Source: Juglans regia (lineage: Eukaryota; Streptophyta; Magnoliopsida; Fagales; Juglandaceae). From it: 64,000 nucleotides of DNA. The stretch spans positions 5,898,209 to 5,962,208 of the forward strand of contig NC_049911.1 of assembly GCF_001411555.2 (NCBI RefSeq), written 5' to 3'. Made by a program: the position numbers and the translations under genes. Under the pieces are notes generated by a model. That model ran no database searches and was not told the DNA's origin. It was given only the letters and a program-made list of their open reading frames with translations. Positions 1 through 11,634 of the stretch are shown here, one piece after another (within the stretch, counting starts at the first letter, position 1; each line of letters opens with the position of its first letter).

Positions 1-139
1 TTTTAAAAATTCATAACATCAATAAAAAATAATTACTTAATCATTAAGTGTAAAAAAAAAAAAAAAGCCAGTCGGAATCCCAATTGGGAATACCCATTTG
101 TGGTTTTAGTATTTTCCTTTATCAAATTCCAAAAAGTCA

Positions 140-285
140 AAATTATCTCATTTCATCTCACTATACAAAAATACAATTCTTTACAAACTATCTCATCTTA
201 TCTTAACTCAAAAAATCTCATTACTATTCAAAATATATCATCTCATCTCATCTGAACTGTGTATCTAAATCGGGCCTATTTATAC
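140..285 (-). mobile_element. MITE-like repeat with TCATCTCATC motif, copy 1
   Basis: AT-rich stretch rich in CTCATCT/TCATCTCATC ending near ATCTAAATCGGGCC. Read on the minus strand it matches the pattern of the stretches at 26,430-26,600 and 39,713-39,930 (GATGAGTTGAGATGAG core, GAAAAAGTTG, poly-T blocks). Non-coding. Ends are approximate and no clear TSD was found. Confidence 0.5.
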
Positions 286-319
286 AGAATAGTTGTTGGG
301 AGATCAGGCTTTTGGTATT

Positions 320-475
320 CGTATATAACTTATAGAATAGGACACGACATTGCGCACTTATGCGTACTTATGTGTATGTTAATAAATCGAAAACAAAAGA
401 GCTAGCATGCGAAGGATTGAATGAGCTTAATTACATTATCAGTGGTCCAGTTACCAATAATGTGTAGGCAAGTTG
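320..475. repeat. Spacer segment duplicated at 55,309-55,460
   Basis: The segment with GAATAGGACACGACATTGCG and GAAGGATTGAATGAGCTTAA recurs at 55,309-55,460 with few changes. The sequence right after Copia1 (25,600 onward) recurs at about 55,970 onward. The two flanks of Copia1 are therefore the two sides of one UGT-array spacer, so Copia1 landed inside a UGT duplication unit. No gene is seen in bases 1-475. Confidence 0.8.
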
Positions 476-752
476 TGTCAGCAGAAATGTATCATCTAAG
501 CAAAATGTCTCAGCTACCAAGCTGGACAATGATCTGGAATAATCTATCTTAGCAAAAGAAGCTTCAGGAACATCCTTTTTTTGATTTTGTACTTTGTTAT
601 TTTTGGCAACTTGTGTAACTGCATTGAATTCCTTTTATTTTTCTTCCTTTCGTGAAGCACTACTCAAGTCTATAAATATGACCTCATACTGTAAATGAGA
701 GTGAGTGGAAATGAATTGAATTTTTAAAACTTTTTCTTTGCTCATTCTATTA
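476..752 (+). repeat. Copia1 5' LTR
   Basis: 277 bp starting TGTCAGCAG, aligned almost base for base with 25,317-25,592. It contains TATAAATATGACC (about 671), a likely TATA box. TGGTATCAAAGC at 753-764 follows directly and fits an initiator-tRNA-Met primer-binding site. Confidence 0.88.
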
Positions 753-803
753 TGGTATCAAAGCTGTTACTAGCAGTCTCTTGATCCACTCCTTCCTCTC
801 ACC

Positions 804-1690
804 ATGACCACCGAATATGTAAATCACCCTCAACCTCCAACCATAATCTCTCCCTCATTCTCTCATATAGTGACCATTAAGCTTAACTCAGATAACTACC
901 TCTTATGGTGTGTCCAAATTTTTGCCTATCTCAGAGGCCAAGACCTTTATTCTTATGTTGATGGCACAGAACCTACACCTCCTACTTTCCTTCCCAACTC
1001 CTCTAATTCTGGTCCAAAACCAAATCCAGCCTATCAAATCTGGTAGAAAATGACCAGTTGATCCTTAGCATCCCTTTCTCTTCCCTTTTAGGCCATTTCA
1101 TCTCAGCAGCCACCTTAAGAGACCTTTGAAAAACCCTTGAATCCATGTTCAGTTCTTACTCCCAGGCAAAGGAATTTTAGATTAGGTTCCAACTTACCAA
1201 TCTTTCTCGTAGTGAACAACCAATCTCCAAATACTTTAGCAAAGTTCGTATGCTGTCTGATACATTGTCCACCACTAGCACTCCCCACTTGGATAAGGAA
1301 TTTGTAACCTACCTGTTGAATGGACTTGGTCCTGCCTATGAAAACTTCATCACTTCAATCACTACTCGCACAGATCCAATTACCTCCCACGAGCTTTATC
1401 ACCTTCTTCTTATCCAAGAAAGTCGCAAGTCACATACTACCCGCAACAACCCCATCATCACCTCCACTGAACCTTCGGCTAATTTCTCCTTTGGTAGCAC
1501 TCGTGACAATAGAGGCAGACCACCATATCTAGGCCAATGTTTTCATAGAGGATGATCCCGATTCTCCCAACCCAGAGGTCATTCCTCACCCTCCATTCAA
1601 TCAAACCCACAACCTTACCACTCAAACAGACCCACTTGCCAGGTCTGCAACAGACTTGGACACATCGCCCTTTAGTGTCACTATCGTTTC
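804..1690 (+). pseudogene. Copia1 gag remnant (UBN2-type with CCHC knuckle)
   Basis: The first frame starts at ATG 804, just after the primer-binding site, and reads into a copia gag N-terminus with the pattern KLNSDNYLLW, typical of plant copia gag. It stops at 1,044. The gag core resumes at 1,250-1,555 (YLLNGLGPAYENF, the UBN2 pattern). Near 1,640 a zinc knuckle reads CQVCNRLGHIAL followed by a stop and then C, so a CX2CX4HX4C finger survives apart from one nonsense codon. Gag would coat the element RNA in cytoplasmic particles. Multiple stops and frame changes make it non-functional. Family assignment is secure; exact ends are not. Confidence 0.8.
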
Positions 1691-1729
1691 GATCACACCT
1701 ACCAATTTGAACCTCCTTGCTCATTCTTA

Positions 1730-3041
1730 GCCAACTACACCTCCCCTTCCGCCATACCTGACTCTTCTTGGTACCCCGATTCCGCCTCTGCACATCATAT
1801 CACACATGACCTCTCCCACTGAATCTATCTTCAGAACCGTACGAAGGAGCTGAGCAAATTCGTGTCAGGAATGGCACTGGCTTGCCCATCAGTAACATTG
1901 GTGAATCTTCCTTTAACACTCATTCATCTTCTTTTAATCTCTCTAATTTACTTCATGTCCCTTTGATTACAAAGAACCATATCATTGTCTCTCAATTTTG
2001 TACTGAGAACTCATGTTTCTTTGAATTCCATTCCACCTATTTCTTGGTTATGGACAAAATGACAGGGATGCTCCTCATCAGCGGCCCTCTTCGTGATAGT
2101 CTCTACCAGCTCCCACCACTGCAGCCTTCTTTCAAACCTTCCACTCATCTCTTAGGAAAAAAGTTCCTCTCAGGCATTGGCACAAGTGCTTGGGCCATCC
2201 TGCACTTGATCTAGTCTCTCGCATTGTGCACGCCAACCATTTGTTGTATTTTCCAAGTGATCCTGCTTTTACTTGCTTTAATTGTCCCCTAGCAAAAACA
2301 CATCAATTACCTTTTTATCCTAGTGCAATTCAGACCACAAAGCCCTGTTTGGGCTGATGTATGGGGTCCAGCTCCTTTGATCTCAAGAAATGGATTTCAC
2401 TATTACTTATCAATAATGGACCACTTTACTTGTTACACTTGGCTTTTTCCCATTAAGTTAAAATCATATGTGTTGCAAGAATTCAATTCTTTTATTAAAT
2501 TTGCCAAAAGATTCTTCAACACAAAAATAATAATCACACAAACAGATGCTGGTGGGGAGTTTCATCCTTTAGTCTTTTTGTTCAAAACACTTGGCATTTC
2601 ACACCATTTTTCTTGTCCTTATACTCACCAACAGAACGGTCTTTTTGAACGCAAGCACCGTCACATAGTGGAAACCGGTCTCACACTTCTCTCTCAAGCA
2701 TCACTTCCGATGTCTTTTTGGGATGATGCTTTTCAAACTACTGCATACTTAATAAATTTACTCCTTACACAGATTCTTAAAAATCTCCCTACTACATGAT
2801 TCACCACAAGCAACTTGATTACTCTTTCCTTAAAAATTTTGGTTGCCTCTACTGGCCAAATCTATGGCCTTACAATCGACACAAACTAAATTATAGATCC
2901 ACTCCTTGTCTCTTCCTTGGTTACAACCCTTCACATAAAGGGTATAAATACCTTGACTTTAAAATGCAAAGACTATACATCCCCTTAATGTTATCTTTGC
3001 TAAGGATCATTTTCCATATTCAAACCAAATGCCCTCTTTAG
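1730..3041 (+). pseudogene. Copia1 protease-integrase remnant
   Basis: The protease site near 1,780 reads PDSASAHHIT, where the family has D-[ST]-G-A; the catalytic-loop glycine is Ala here. The integrase zinc-binding end survives as CFNCPLAKTHQLPF (about 2,275-2,310). The catalytic core at 2,323-2,799 shows the three acidic positions: D in ADVWGP, D in TDAGGEF and E in FERKHRH. A further frame at 2,796-3,041 (FGCLYWPNLWPYNRHKL, FLGY) is the conserved segment after the core. Reading is broken between these blocks. The gene is interrupted at 3,171 by the CACTA, which separates integrase from RT. Confidence 0.85.
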
Positions 3042-3171
3042 CCCAATACACCCACTAACTCACTACCCGTCTTCCAACACTCCATACTTTGTCCTGTTCC
3101 TGTCATGGCCATCTAACCCTCTTCCCAACCCAACTAAAGTGGCCCATTCCCTAATCCTTTCGTTCAGCCCA

Positions 3172-3206
3172 CACTACAACATAACTGCTCTTTTGCGGCG
3201 ACTTTT
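3172..3206 (+). repeat. CACTA left terminal inverted repeat and first subterminal motif
   Basis: CACTACAA terminus followed by TTTTGCGGCGAC. Imperfect inverted match to 23,508-23,542. Further GCGGCGA/TCGCC-type motifs follow to about 3,440 (CACCGCAATCG, GATGTCGCC, CTGCCGCAAAG), as expected for subterminal transposase-binding repeats. Confidence 0.88.
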
Positions 3207-4087
3207 AGGAATAAAATTGTGGATAAAGGTCTAAAGCCACTTTTTATTCTTCACCAAAAATTGACCTTGACACTTGCTCTATTTATCACCGCAATCGATG
3301 TCGCCAAAGAAGCATCCTCTTTTACTATCGATTTACCCGTCGAGAAGTGAGGCTCATTCACTGCCGCAAAGCCATACCATGAAATCCTTCGAATCGCTAC
3401 AGGATCTATTGATCATGCTGTGAGTGTATGTTCATCGCTGCTGACCACAAATCTTCCCGGCAAGTTCAAATCCACCAGTCAAGTTTGCCAAAGTTTTTCC
3501 ACTGCTTGAGTAAAGGAATGGTATGATTCCCAAACCCATTTCGGCATTTTGAGAAATCTCAAGAATCTAATTCGTTTGGTTATTTTATTTGGGTTTTCCG
3601 ACCCAATATGGATGAATATTTACCGTCGATTTGGTGTCGTGCCTGAGATGATTATCTACTAGATTATGGGATGACCATTGAAAACATACTAGCGAAATTC
3701 TAGGGCCATTTGAGATCAGTATAGTACGACACTCTCAAATGTCCCTATAATTTCCCAAATCTATCATCAATGGTACTGCTTATGGTGCTTTGAGATCATC
3801 ATTAGATACGTAGCAATTTTTGGAACTGATTTGAATATTATAGTTGAATTTGGCACATTTGAAGGCTCAAGATTTGACACTTTCTTGAACTAATACTTTG
3901 GTCCATTTTTCTAAATTTTTTGTCTCCGAATCATTGGATTTGCACATAGGTTTTTCACACTGTATATTTGTCCTCATCAATTGTGTCATGGTTTTGTATG
4001 ACTGCATCTGGTTTTGCACATGATACAATTTTAAATAGGTCTACATATTAATTAAAGTCATGTATGACTAGCTGTTAGAATACAGTC

Positions 4088-4125
<38 letters not shown>

Positions 4126-5302
4126 GTGTGTGTGTGTGTGTATCTAATCATCATTCCACCAACTCAATGTAGAGGCATCTAATGATAGAAAACAACAGTA
4201 TATCAATGAAGGCAGATCTAAATTACTTTTTGAAATAGTTGAGCTTATAACTTAGTTTAGTAGTCCCACACTGCATCCATACTTGGATTTTCAACATGCC
4301 AACAGTCCTACTATCTCATCTACATGTACATGTACATACTAGCACAAATAAGATCTGTGTTGAATGGAGGAGAGACTTTGGGATCTTGGCTAGCACAACC
4401 AATTCAACACTGCCCTTAGAATCTGATTAATTGACATGTTGCAAAACCACAACAATAGCATACTCATCACCATTACCATTATCACTAGCATCAACTCAGA
4501 CCATAGCAAACAAATCTGTTTCCTAGCATAAACTCAGACCATAGCAAATATCACTGAATGTTATATTCTACATCTTGAATTAGAAAAAATAAAAAAATAA
4601 AAATAAAAACTAGTATAACAAGAATTATATTTTTCCTTCACTCTAAATAATGAAGATAAAAAAATATTTTAAAGACCTTAAATAGCATGTCTCATTTTGT
4701 TCCCTAACTAGTTGCTGAGATGGGTTATCCCTAGTTCATGTTAAAATGTTTAGCCAATTTATATATTGCTGAAAATTTGGTAGAGTCCTAACCCATATTT
4801 AGATGGATTTATAAATGATATGCACAGTTGGAAACCTTACCCATCACGTGGTCATGAACAACCTCTCCAGTACCACCTTAGCTGGAATTCCAACAAGTTC
4901 CATATGTGCCTAGCCTTTACAATAACCTTGTGTATGTATATCAGCAGTAAATTGTTCATTATTCCAACTATAGCAACAATTAATATGAAAATTCAAATTG
5001 TATTTCAATGTACATATCTACAACAATTAATATGAAAATACAAGTTATGAGTATCTAATTATGTTGGTTTTAACTTTGTTAATGTCTCGAAATTTATAAC
5101 ATAGCAAGAAACAAAATTACTTGCTAGTCCTGAACCCTCTCCAGCAAGACTATAATATCCCACATAGGTCTGACCAAAAATATCACTACTAAATATATCC
5201 CCCCATGACACCTCCATCAAAAGTGTAGTAAAAATGTAGGTCAACATTCAAAAGTTAGCACTAATGGCATGCTGGTGGCTAAGTAATGGTTTGAGTCTCT
5301 CT
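3207..5302. other. CACTA left interior without recognisable gene
   Basis: Non-coding AT-rich DNA. It holds a (TA)n run at about 4,090-4,123 running straight into a (TG)n run to 4,142. Short open frames (for example 4,820-5,035 plus and 5,059-5,247 minus) show no recognisable domain. It may include the 3' UTR and terminator of the TNPA-like gene that ends near 5,303. Confidence 0.5.
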
Positions 5303-7119
5303 CTAAGACTCTAATTTTGTCCCAAGTTCTGACATACGATTGTTTAGATGTTCCTCATACCCTTGCGTATGGTCCCTCATAGCCACGAAACCACCTTCAA
5401 TCTCTTCAAGGCGATTTTGGTAATACTCTGCATTTTTTCTATTTTCTGCATTTTCCTCGGCAAGACATTCATATTCCTCATTAGGCACTCCAGATAGTTT
5501 AGGCGAATCGGGCAAAACAGAGTGTCCTAGCTCTCTGGAATACCCTGACCTATGTCCCAAAACCTCCTTGAATATGGTTGCTGCACATTCATCTGTGTGA
5601 TCCTCAAGCTCTTTGGCATTCATGAGTTGAACCATCTCATTCTATGGAATGAGAAATTTTGGCCATTAGCATGATATATACAACTTATAACTCATGTTCT
5701 ACCTAATAATACTTATTGAAGCCTAACATATATTCAGTACACTTGGCCTAGTTTGGCATACAGAAAAATATATATAAATGTCACCACATTTCTATATAAA
5801 ACTAATTAAAATATTGTTGTCCATGAATATACTGCATAAGTATGTAACCCTTCTCCTGGTATGGTTTTTTCTTTCATATACCCTTGTATTTTCTACATGA
5901 ATATAATTGCATGGTTGGACAATATTCTGGAGCCATAACCGAAACAAAGAAAATTTTTACATGTACACAAGTTTTTTCAGATGGTTATGTATGCACTATT
6001 GGAAGCTCACATAATTCTCTTCTGTAGTTGGTGTGATAAATCTCCCCTTTTTATTCGACCAATGCACATCTCTGTAGAAATCAATCAGTTTCTTGTCGTT
6101 CTACATGAACATTGGCAAACCATTCACATTACCCATTCTGTTGCATTTCAAATAATATATATACTCTAAAACTCACAACATCCAGGATGTCATATACCTT
6201 TCTTTCCATTAGTACAACAAATAACGTCCTTCCGCTTGTGTGGTTGACATTTTGTTTACTCTTATTTTCTTTGTTTTGGGTAGACATTTTCTGCAATAAA
6301 ACAACAAAAAAACTGGATTATAAATACTGCCATCAATTCCAAAAGTGTTTCCTACGAAATAAATCCCTTTTAAGTTATGTGCAGTAATTTAGCTACAAGT
6401 AATCATATCCACTTTCAGGCAACAATTAAAGATAAGAGTTTCGGATTGTTGTGGTCAATTCACAATATTTGGTGCTCTACGACTATCTTTAACAATAATG
6501 GCATCATCTAATTAAACATTCTTTCATGGAAGTTATATTCATCATGTATTGTTACAGCAACTTTTCTGGACATCTAGGGCTTTGGAAGACATTTGTTCAT
6601 TTGTTTAAATTTAACTGACATATTTACCTTTGAAATCACCAATCCTAAATGAAAATTTAATGCTTACCTTAAATTCATCACTCGCCCACAAACGGCATAG
6701 CCACTCCGAAACTGGCTACTCTACCAACGTGCCTCCATTCGCCAGTGCCTCCTCATGTGTTGCATAACTCAAGTATTTATGGTGTAGCTTGTAATGAAAC
6801 GCATTATAAGCAAGAGATAGCTGACTCGTGGTTGTCCTTTGATGCTTTTTCTTGGTCCAATCCAAGACAAAGTCAGCCTATCAATATTGTCATTTTGTTA
6901 AACACTCATGTTTATATATTGTTGTTAGTTGGCTACATTGTCTTAATAACAATGTGTATCATATTGGATTATATTTTCCTATATTCTGTTAAAACCCCAT
7001 GGTCCATATTAATATTGAACTGTTATTTGTGTTTAAAATAGCCTAATGTTCCATATTGACCCCTTCCATATTTAAAATTGCTAATTAGCAATTATAAATC
7101 CCACAACTTAACATATATA

Positions 7120-7620
7120 TAGATTGTACACAGATTTATAAACTGAGTTTCTAAATCTGTGTTAGCAATTATAATTAGCAATTAGCAAATATAAACTAGT
7201 ATAGACATTAAATACACAGATTTAACATAGATTAGCAATAATAAACCACTTAATTGCCTATGGTTTTAACACAGATTTCAAAATCTGTGTTAAAACCACT
7301 ACATGCACAATTACAACAGTGTTTGTGCTAAATCTGTGTTAAAACCACTACATGCACAATTACAACAGTGTTTGTGCTACATGAAACATTATGTGAGGCA
7401 GTTATCTTCCCATTCAAACGTACAACAACTGATTGGCTCTCCTACCATTTGTGTAAGCAATTATAATTAACAATTAGCAAATATAAAACATTTTAAGACA
7501 TTAAATACACAGATTTAATGCAGATTAGCATGCTATAAACCACTTAGCATTTTTTGGTTTTAACATAGATTTCAAAATCTGTGTTAAAACCACTGCATGC
7601 ACAATTACAAATGACTTGAT
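7120..7620. repeat. Dispersed and tandem duplications with 17-bp-arm hairpins
   Basis: A block with GCAATTATAATTAGCAATTA, CATTAAATACACAGATTTAA and a palindrome (GGTTTTAACACAGATTT, 2-nt loop, inverted copy; about 7,262-7,297) is repeated at 7,454-7,600. Inside the first copy about 49 bp containing AAAACCACTACATGCACAAT is tandemly doubled (about 7,285-7,378). Not coding. Confidence 0.75.
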
Positions 7621-8179
7621 AGTTACATCAAACATTGTGTTAGGCAGTTATAAACATTCATGCAATAATTTTCCTATGAACTTATTCTCACTTTCATAAG
7701 TTTAGTTATGACATTCATTATGTCCTCTACCTTCATAAACCCACACACAACTTATTTTTTAAAAAGTGTCCTTTATCTTTACACAATACTCGAACACTAG
7801 CTTATGCAAATAGTTTGTACATTTTTCTATTACTCATGCTACAGTTATATAAATCATTCAAGTTAGAAACTGATACTCAAACACGTTCAATAAGTTCCTC
7901 CTTCCCCTTTTCGTCAACGACACTCAAGCTAATATGCCCCATACTTAAATAGTGTTTTACAACCCACGTCACTCTTGTTGTGTAGACTCTTCTGTTGTTG
8001 CATGATGGGCCTATCTTCCCATCTTTGATCTCCAGTGGTATCTTCCCGTACTTGCACAACCTCTCAAACTCCGTGCCCTTCGCTACTCCCCTAACACGTT
8101 TACTACTACTGATTTCTACTATAGCACAAGCACAAATAGAAGCACATGTGCAAGCTCAGTTTTATGTTAACATATAAAC

Positions 8180-8436
8180 ACAAACAGAAGCACATGGTAA
8201 GATATAAATAGTCCTCATATCTGAAATATATGGTAAGATATCTTAAGATATAAATAGTAAGATATCTATGTTATGTATGGTAAGATACTATAGCATGGTA
8301 AGATATCTTAACATACTTCTAATATGGTAAGATATAAATGGTTAGCTATCTTAAATGCATGGTAAGGTACTACAACACAAACAGAAGCAGATGGTAAGAT
8401 ATAAACTTAAATGTAAATTTAAGTTTATATCTTACC
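8180..8436. repeat. Array of GGTAAGATA motifs ending in a 20-bp-arm palindrome
   Basis: GGTAAGATA or close variants occur about eight times between 8,189 and 8,400, some in inverted form (TATCTTA). The array ends in a perfect inverted repeat at 8,393-8,436: 20-bp arms around the loop GTAA. It lies within the TNPA-like gene, between its N-terminal blocks. It could be an internal transposase-binding array or simple expansion; the sequence alone does not decide. Confidence 0.8.
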
Positions 8437-9452
8437 AGTAGTTAAAACCTCTCAAGTTGAAGCTAGTCCATTATATAACTTTATAATGAAAAGGTTAAGG
8501 AGTATAAATAATTATAACCCTCGGCACCCCTGCATGAGGAGTACATGGAGGCAACCCAACTGAACATGGTTCATTCGGAGGTTGAGTGGAGTCATCAGAG
8601 TGAACCTTAGCTTCATCTCTCAAAGTCCAAACTGCTGGTGCTTGCTGCGGTTGTTGAAGTGTAGCAGGCAACACTCGTCCTCGGCCTCTCCCTCTCTTTG
8701 ATTGATTCATTTCTCCTGCACGGGAATCATGAACAACATGTCCAAGTTTCATGCATGAGCTGCAAGTTAAACTCAATATCCACTACCAAGCATATTTATG
8801 AAAATCAAATTCTATAAACTATAATTTTTATGCATATTGAGAAGTACTGGAGTTGTGCAAAATGATATAGCCATCATCTCTAAAGGCATACCAAGTTATA
8901 TGTAGCAGCTGAAGCTTTGTCAATGGTGGACGTTGGAGAGAAATCTGTTCAGCAGAAATGGAGGAGCAAGATATCTCAGAATGTACTACTACTCAGAAAA
9001 TTATCCCAGTTCTCAGATTAATGTGCTACTACTCATAAATGAACCTAGATATTTTTAGCCTTGGGTCTGTAAAAGTGATATCCCGCTTCAACCTCAGCTT
9101 CTCCCGCGCAAGTGAATGCTAGTCTCTCAAAGCATGGGCTATAATACTGCGATTGTATGGGAAAACTGATGTATCTACACAAGAGGGCTGTGTGATGACA
9201 GCTACCATGTGTAATTAGATGACAGCTGCCATTGGGTCTCTCAAAGCAATAGCCATCATTCCTAGTTTCATAAAAAAAAAAAAAAAAAAAGTTGTTCTTA
9301 TTTTAGAGCTTTGCTGGAGCACACTTGGCTAGTTGTGGTGACTTACTCACAAGTGTAATTAGTAAAATTTGTTTCCTTTGTATAAACAAACTAACATTGT
9401 ATTGTCCACTTGGCAGTTCTAGACAACCATACTATATGTACATTATTATTAT

Positions 9453-9625
9453 GAGAAATGATACTTGCAATCGTGAGTGTGCAAGTGCCGTACAGTCGCT
9501 TTGAAAAAAGTAAATAAATATGAGACTCACATGAAAAAAAATTAATTTTTTACGAGTGGACTCTACTTTTTTTCAAAGCGACTGCACGGCATTTGTGCAT
9601 TTCACGACTGTATGTAGCATTACTC
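9453..9625. mobile_element. Foldback MITE with about 60-bp inverted ends
   Basis: Left end GAGAAATGATACTTGCAATC and the reverse complement of the right end GAGTAATGCTACATACAGTC continue as near-matching arms to CAGTCGCTTTGAAAAAA. Nearly the whole element folds. Both flanks are TATTATTATTATG, compatible with a TSD of 9-12 bp but ambiguous because it is low-complexity. Confidence 0.8.
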
Positions 9626-9935
9626 TATTATTATTATGTCTTTAATAAACTACACGTATTACATATATAAGTTTATGTGCATTTTTCCCTCATAACTCTG
9701 CGTAGGTAAATTTTTAATTGCTGAAATCCACCCCACTATAACTGATTTTAATATCCCTGGACGAGCTCCCATAAAAATAAAAATAATAACAATAATAAAA
9801 AGACATTTGGTCTTGGACATGCACGCTGAAATATAGTACATGTAGCCATCATTCATCTTTGTTATTTTCTTATTCTTATTTTAGAGCTTTGCTAGAGAAC
9901 ACTTGGGCTGGTTGTGGGAAAAACTCACAGTATAA

Positions 9936-10543
9936 GAGCATTTTCATCCAATTCTCTTATAAATTTCTTATAATTTAGCTAAAAATCATATTTTCTATAA
10001 TCTTTTTTTAAATTTTACTCATCTTTTAAAAATCTTGTACATGTCATTCCCTATTATTTTTCTTTATTCTATTAAAATAATATTTTTTTTATTACTTTTT
10101 TTTATCTCACTTCTATTTACAAACTTAACTGCTCAATATTTGGAACATATTTTTTGAACAATTACTCTAGTTAATATTTTAAACTAACTCTTAAATTATT
10201 TCTTTGAGGTATGAAAATATTTCTAAAATTAATTTTTAAAACAAGCTATTCTCGAAATTATTTAAGTTATTGTTTAAAATAATTTTTTAAAACTATAACA
10301 AGAATGAGTATGACAGAAAGTCTAGATGATTGAAATAAAAATTTATTTTATTTATTATATAATATAATATTGATATAAAATGATTTAAGGGATGAATAGT
10401 TATTCCCAATATTTAGGAAATAACTGTTCATCCCTAAACCTTTTCCCTAAAATAGGGATTTGGATGTAGGGCGGATTCTATTGGAAATTTACCATGTGTA
10501 ATTATAGGAAAAATCCCCTTTAAGAAACTAGATGGGAATGCTC
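9936..10543. mobile_element. PIF/Harbinger-like MITE (GAGCATT...AATGCTC) with TAA target duplication
   Basis: 608 bp with ends GAGCATTTTC and GGGAATGCTC, flanked by TAA on both sides (9,933-9,935; 10,544-10,546). The duplicated flank at 9,289-9,420 supplies the empty site with one TAA. The core holds an inverted repeat around GGGATGAATAGTTATTCCC...CTGTTCATCCC. Related to the three-copy array at 53.5-55.3 kb. Confidence 0.85.
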
Positions 10544-10610
10544 TAATTAGTAGCATATTTATCCTTTGTATAAACAAACATGGGCTGTAGAACACTTGCC
10601 AGTTTGAGCT

Positions 10611-11634
10611 AAACTATTTTCCACTTTGCTAGACTGAATACATATCCATCATCAAGTCTGGAACAGATATAATGTTAAAACATATCAATCAATACCGATG
10701 GGGTCAGTTAATAAATGACAGAGTGAAACAAAATGGCATCATTATTAATCCATGTACCTTATGCACCATATTGGTCAAAGCAAGGTACAAAAGTATGCAA
10801 TAGAATTATAGCATGAAGAACAATAACGATAAAGAGATCATTACAAACTGATGTCCCAAGTATACAACAGCTTTCTTTCAGGTCAAATTCTGGGATCCCA
10901 GAATGTATCTACAGGTCCAAAAAGGGGAACCAAAAAAAGAAAAAAAGGAGGATTAAGTACAGGATGAACAACTGAGAATGTCCAGAGCCCATAGCAAAAT
11001 CATAGTTGTATACCAACTTTGAAATGATAGGTAAAAGTAACTCTCATTGAAGGTGGATAAATGTTTTAAAATCAACCTCATAAGCATTTTGATTTAATTT
11101 AAAGACAATGCACAGGTGTTCGTAACAGATGCTATGTGAAGGCGGCAATAAAGAAGAGTTTAGCATACATCATCTCCAAAATGCCATGAAGATCAGTAAA
11201 TTTGCCTTGACAGGATCTTTGGTTCCCAGGAGAGAGAAGTAGATATTATGAGCCGGTTCATTGATCATAGAAGTGAGAGGTCAAAGTAACATAAGCGGCA
11301 CCCCAACAGATCTTTGGCAGTTCATGAAATAGTTCGATAATAGCAAATAGATGCAATATAAAGATTCTTTGCCCATTTCTCCTGCATAAACACCATTTAC
11401 AACTTTTGGTTTCAAAAATAAATGATGGATGGGAGGAAATTAGGGAAAATGATGTAGGAAATAGTTCACATTTACTCATGCTGCAATTTTGAACTTCACA
11501 CCTAGCCTCATTCACTTGGAAATTGCATAAGGTGTTTCGTTAATTAATAAATGGAATAGAAGCATCTATAAAACAAAGTAGCATGTTAATTTCCTACTAA
11601 ATATGGAACAAAGTTTGCAAATAAAATAATTGTC
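10611..11634. other. CACTA interior between TNPA-like and TNPD-like genes; no gene recognised
   Basis: Non-coding. A minus-strand 85-codon frame at 11,258-11,515 has no recognisable domain and is not called. The segment lies just 3' of the TNPD gene on the minus strand, so it may hold that gene's 3' UTR. Confidence 0.45.

Larger units (their letters stand above)
5303..8776 (-). pseudogene. TNPA-like CACTA gene (plant Ptta/En/Spm transposase family), decayed
   Basis: Reading right to left on the minus strand: a basic RGRGRGRVLPATLQ block (8,495-8,776), then GTEFERLCKYGKIPLEIKDGK (about 7,990-8,090), then KKHQRTTTSQ and ALANGGTLVE...EWLCRLWASDEFK (about 6,670-6,860), then VLGHRSGYSRELGH with a following coiled-coil-like acidic stretch (5,303-5,635). 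This order and the VLG-RSGY-R-LG signature fit the plant Ptta/En/Spm transposase family, whose TNPA member binds subterminal repeats. The blocks sit in separate frames; some gaps may be introns, but a stop after GTLVE points to decay. The hairpin-rich repeats at 7.1-7.6 and 8.2-8.4 kb lie between or inside its exons. Exact exon limits cannot be set. Confidence 0.75.
9289..10610. repeat. Duplicated segment pair, second copy split by a MITE
   Basis: 9,289-9,420 (TTATTTTAGAGCTTTGCTGG ... CCTTTGTATAAACAAAC) matches 9,872-9,932 joined to 10,544-10,610. The interval 9,936-10,543 is absent from the first copy, giving an empty site for the MITE annotated there. Confidence 0.8.
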
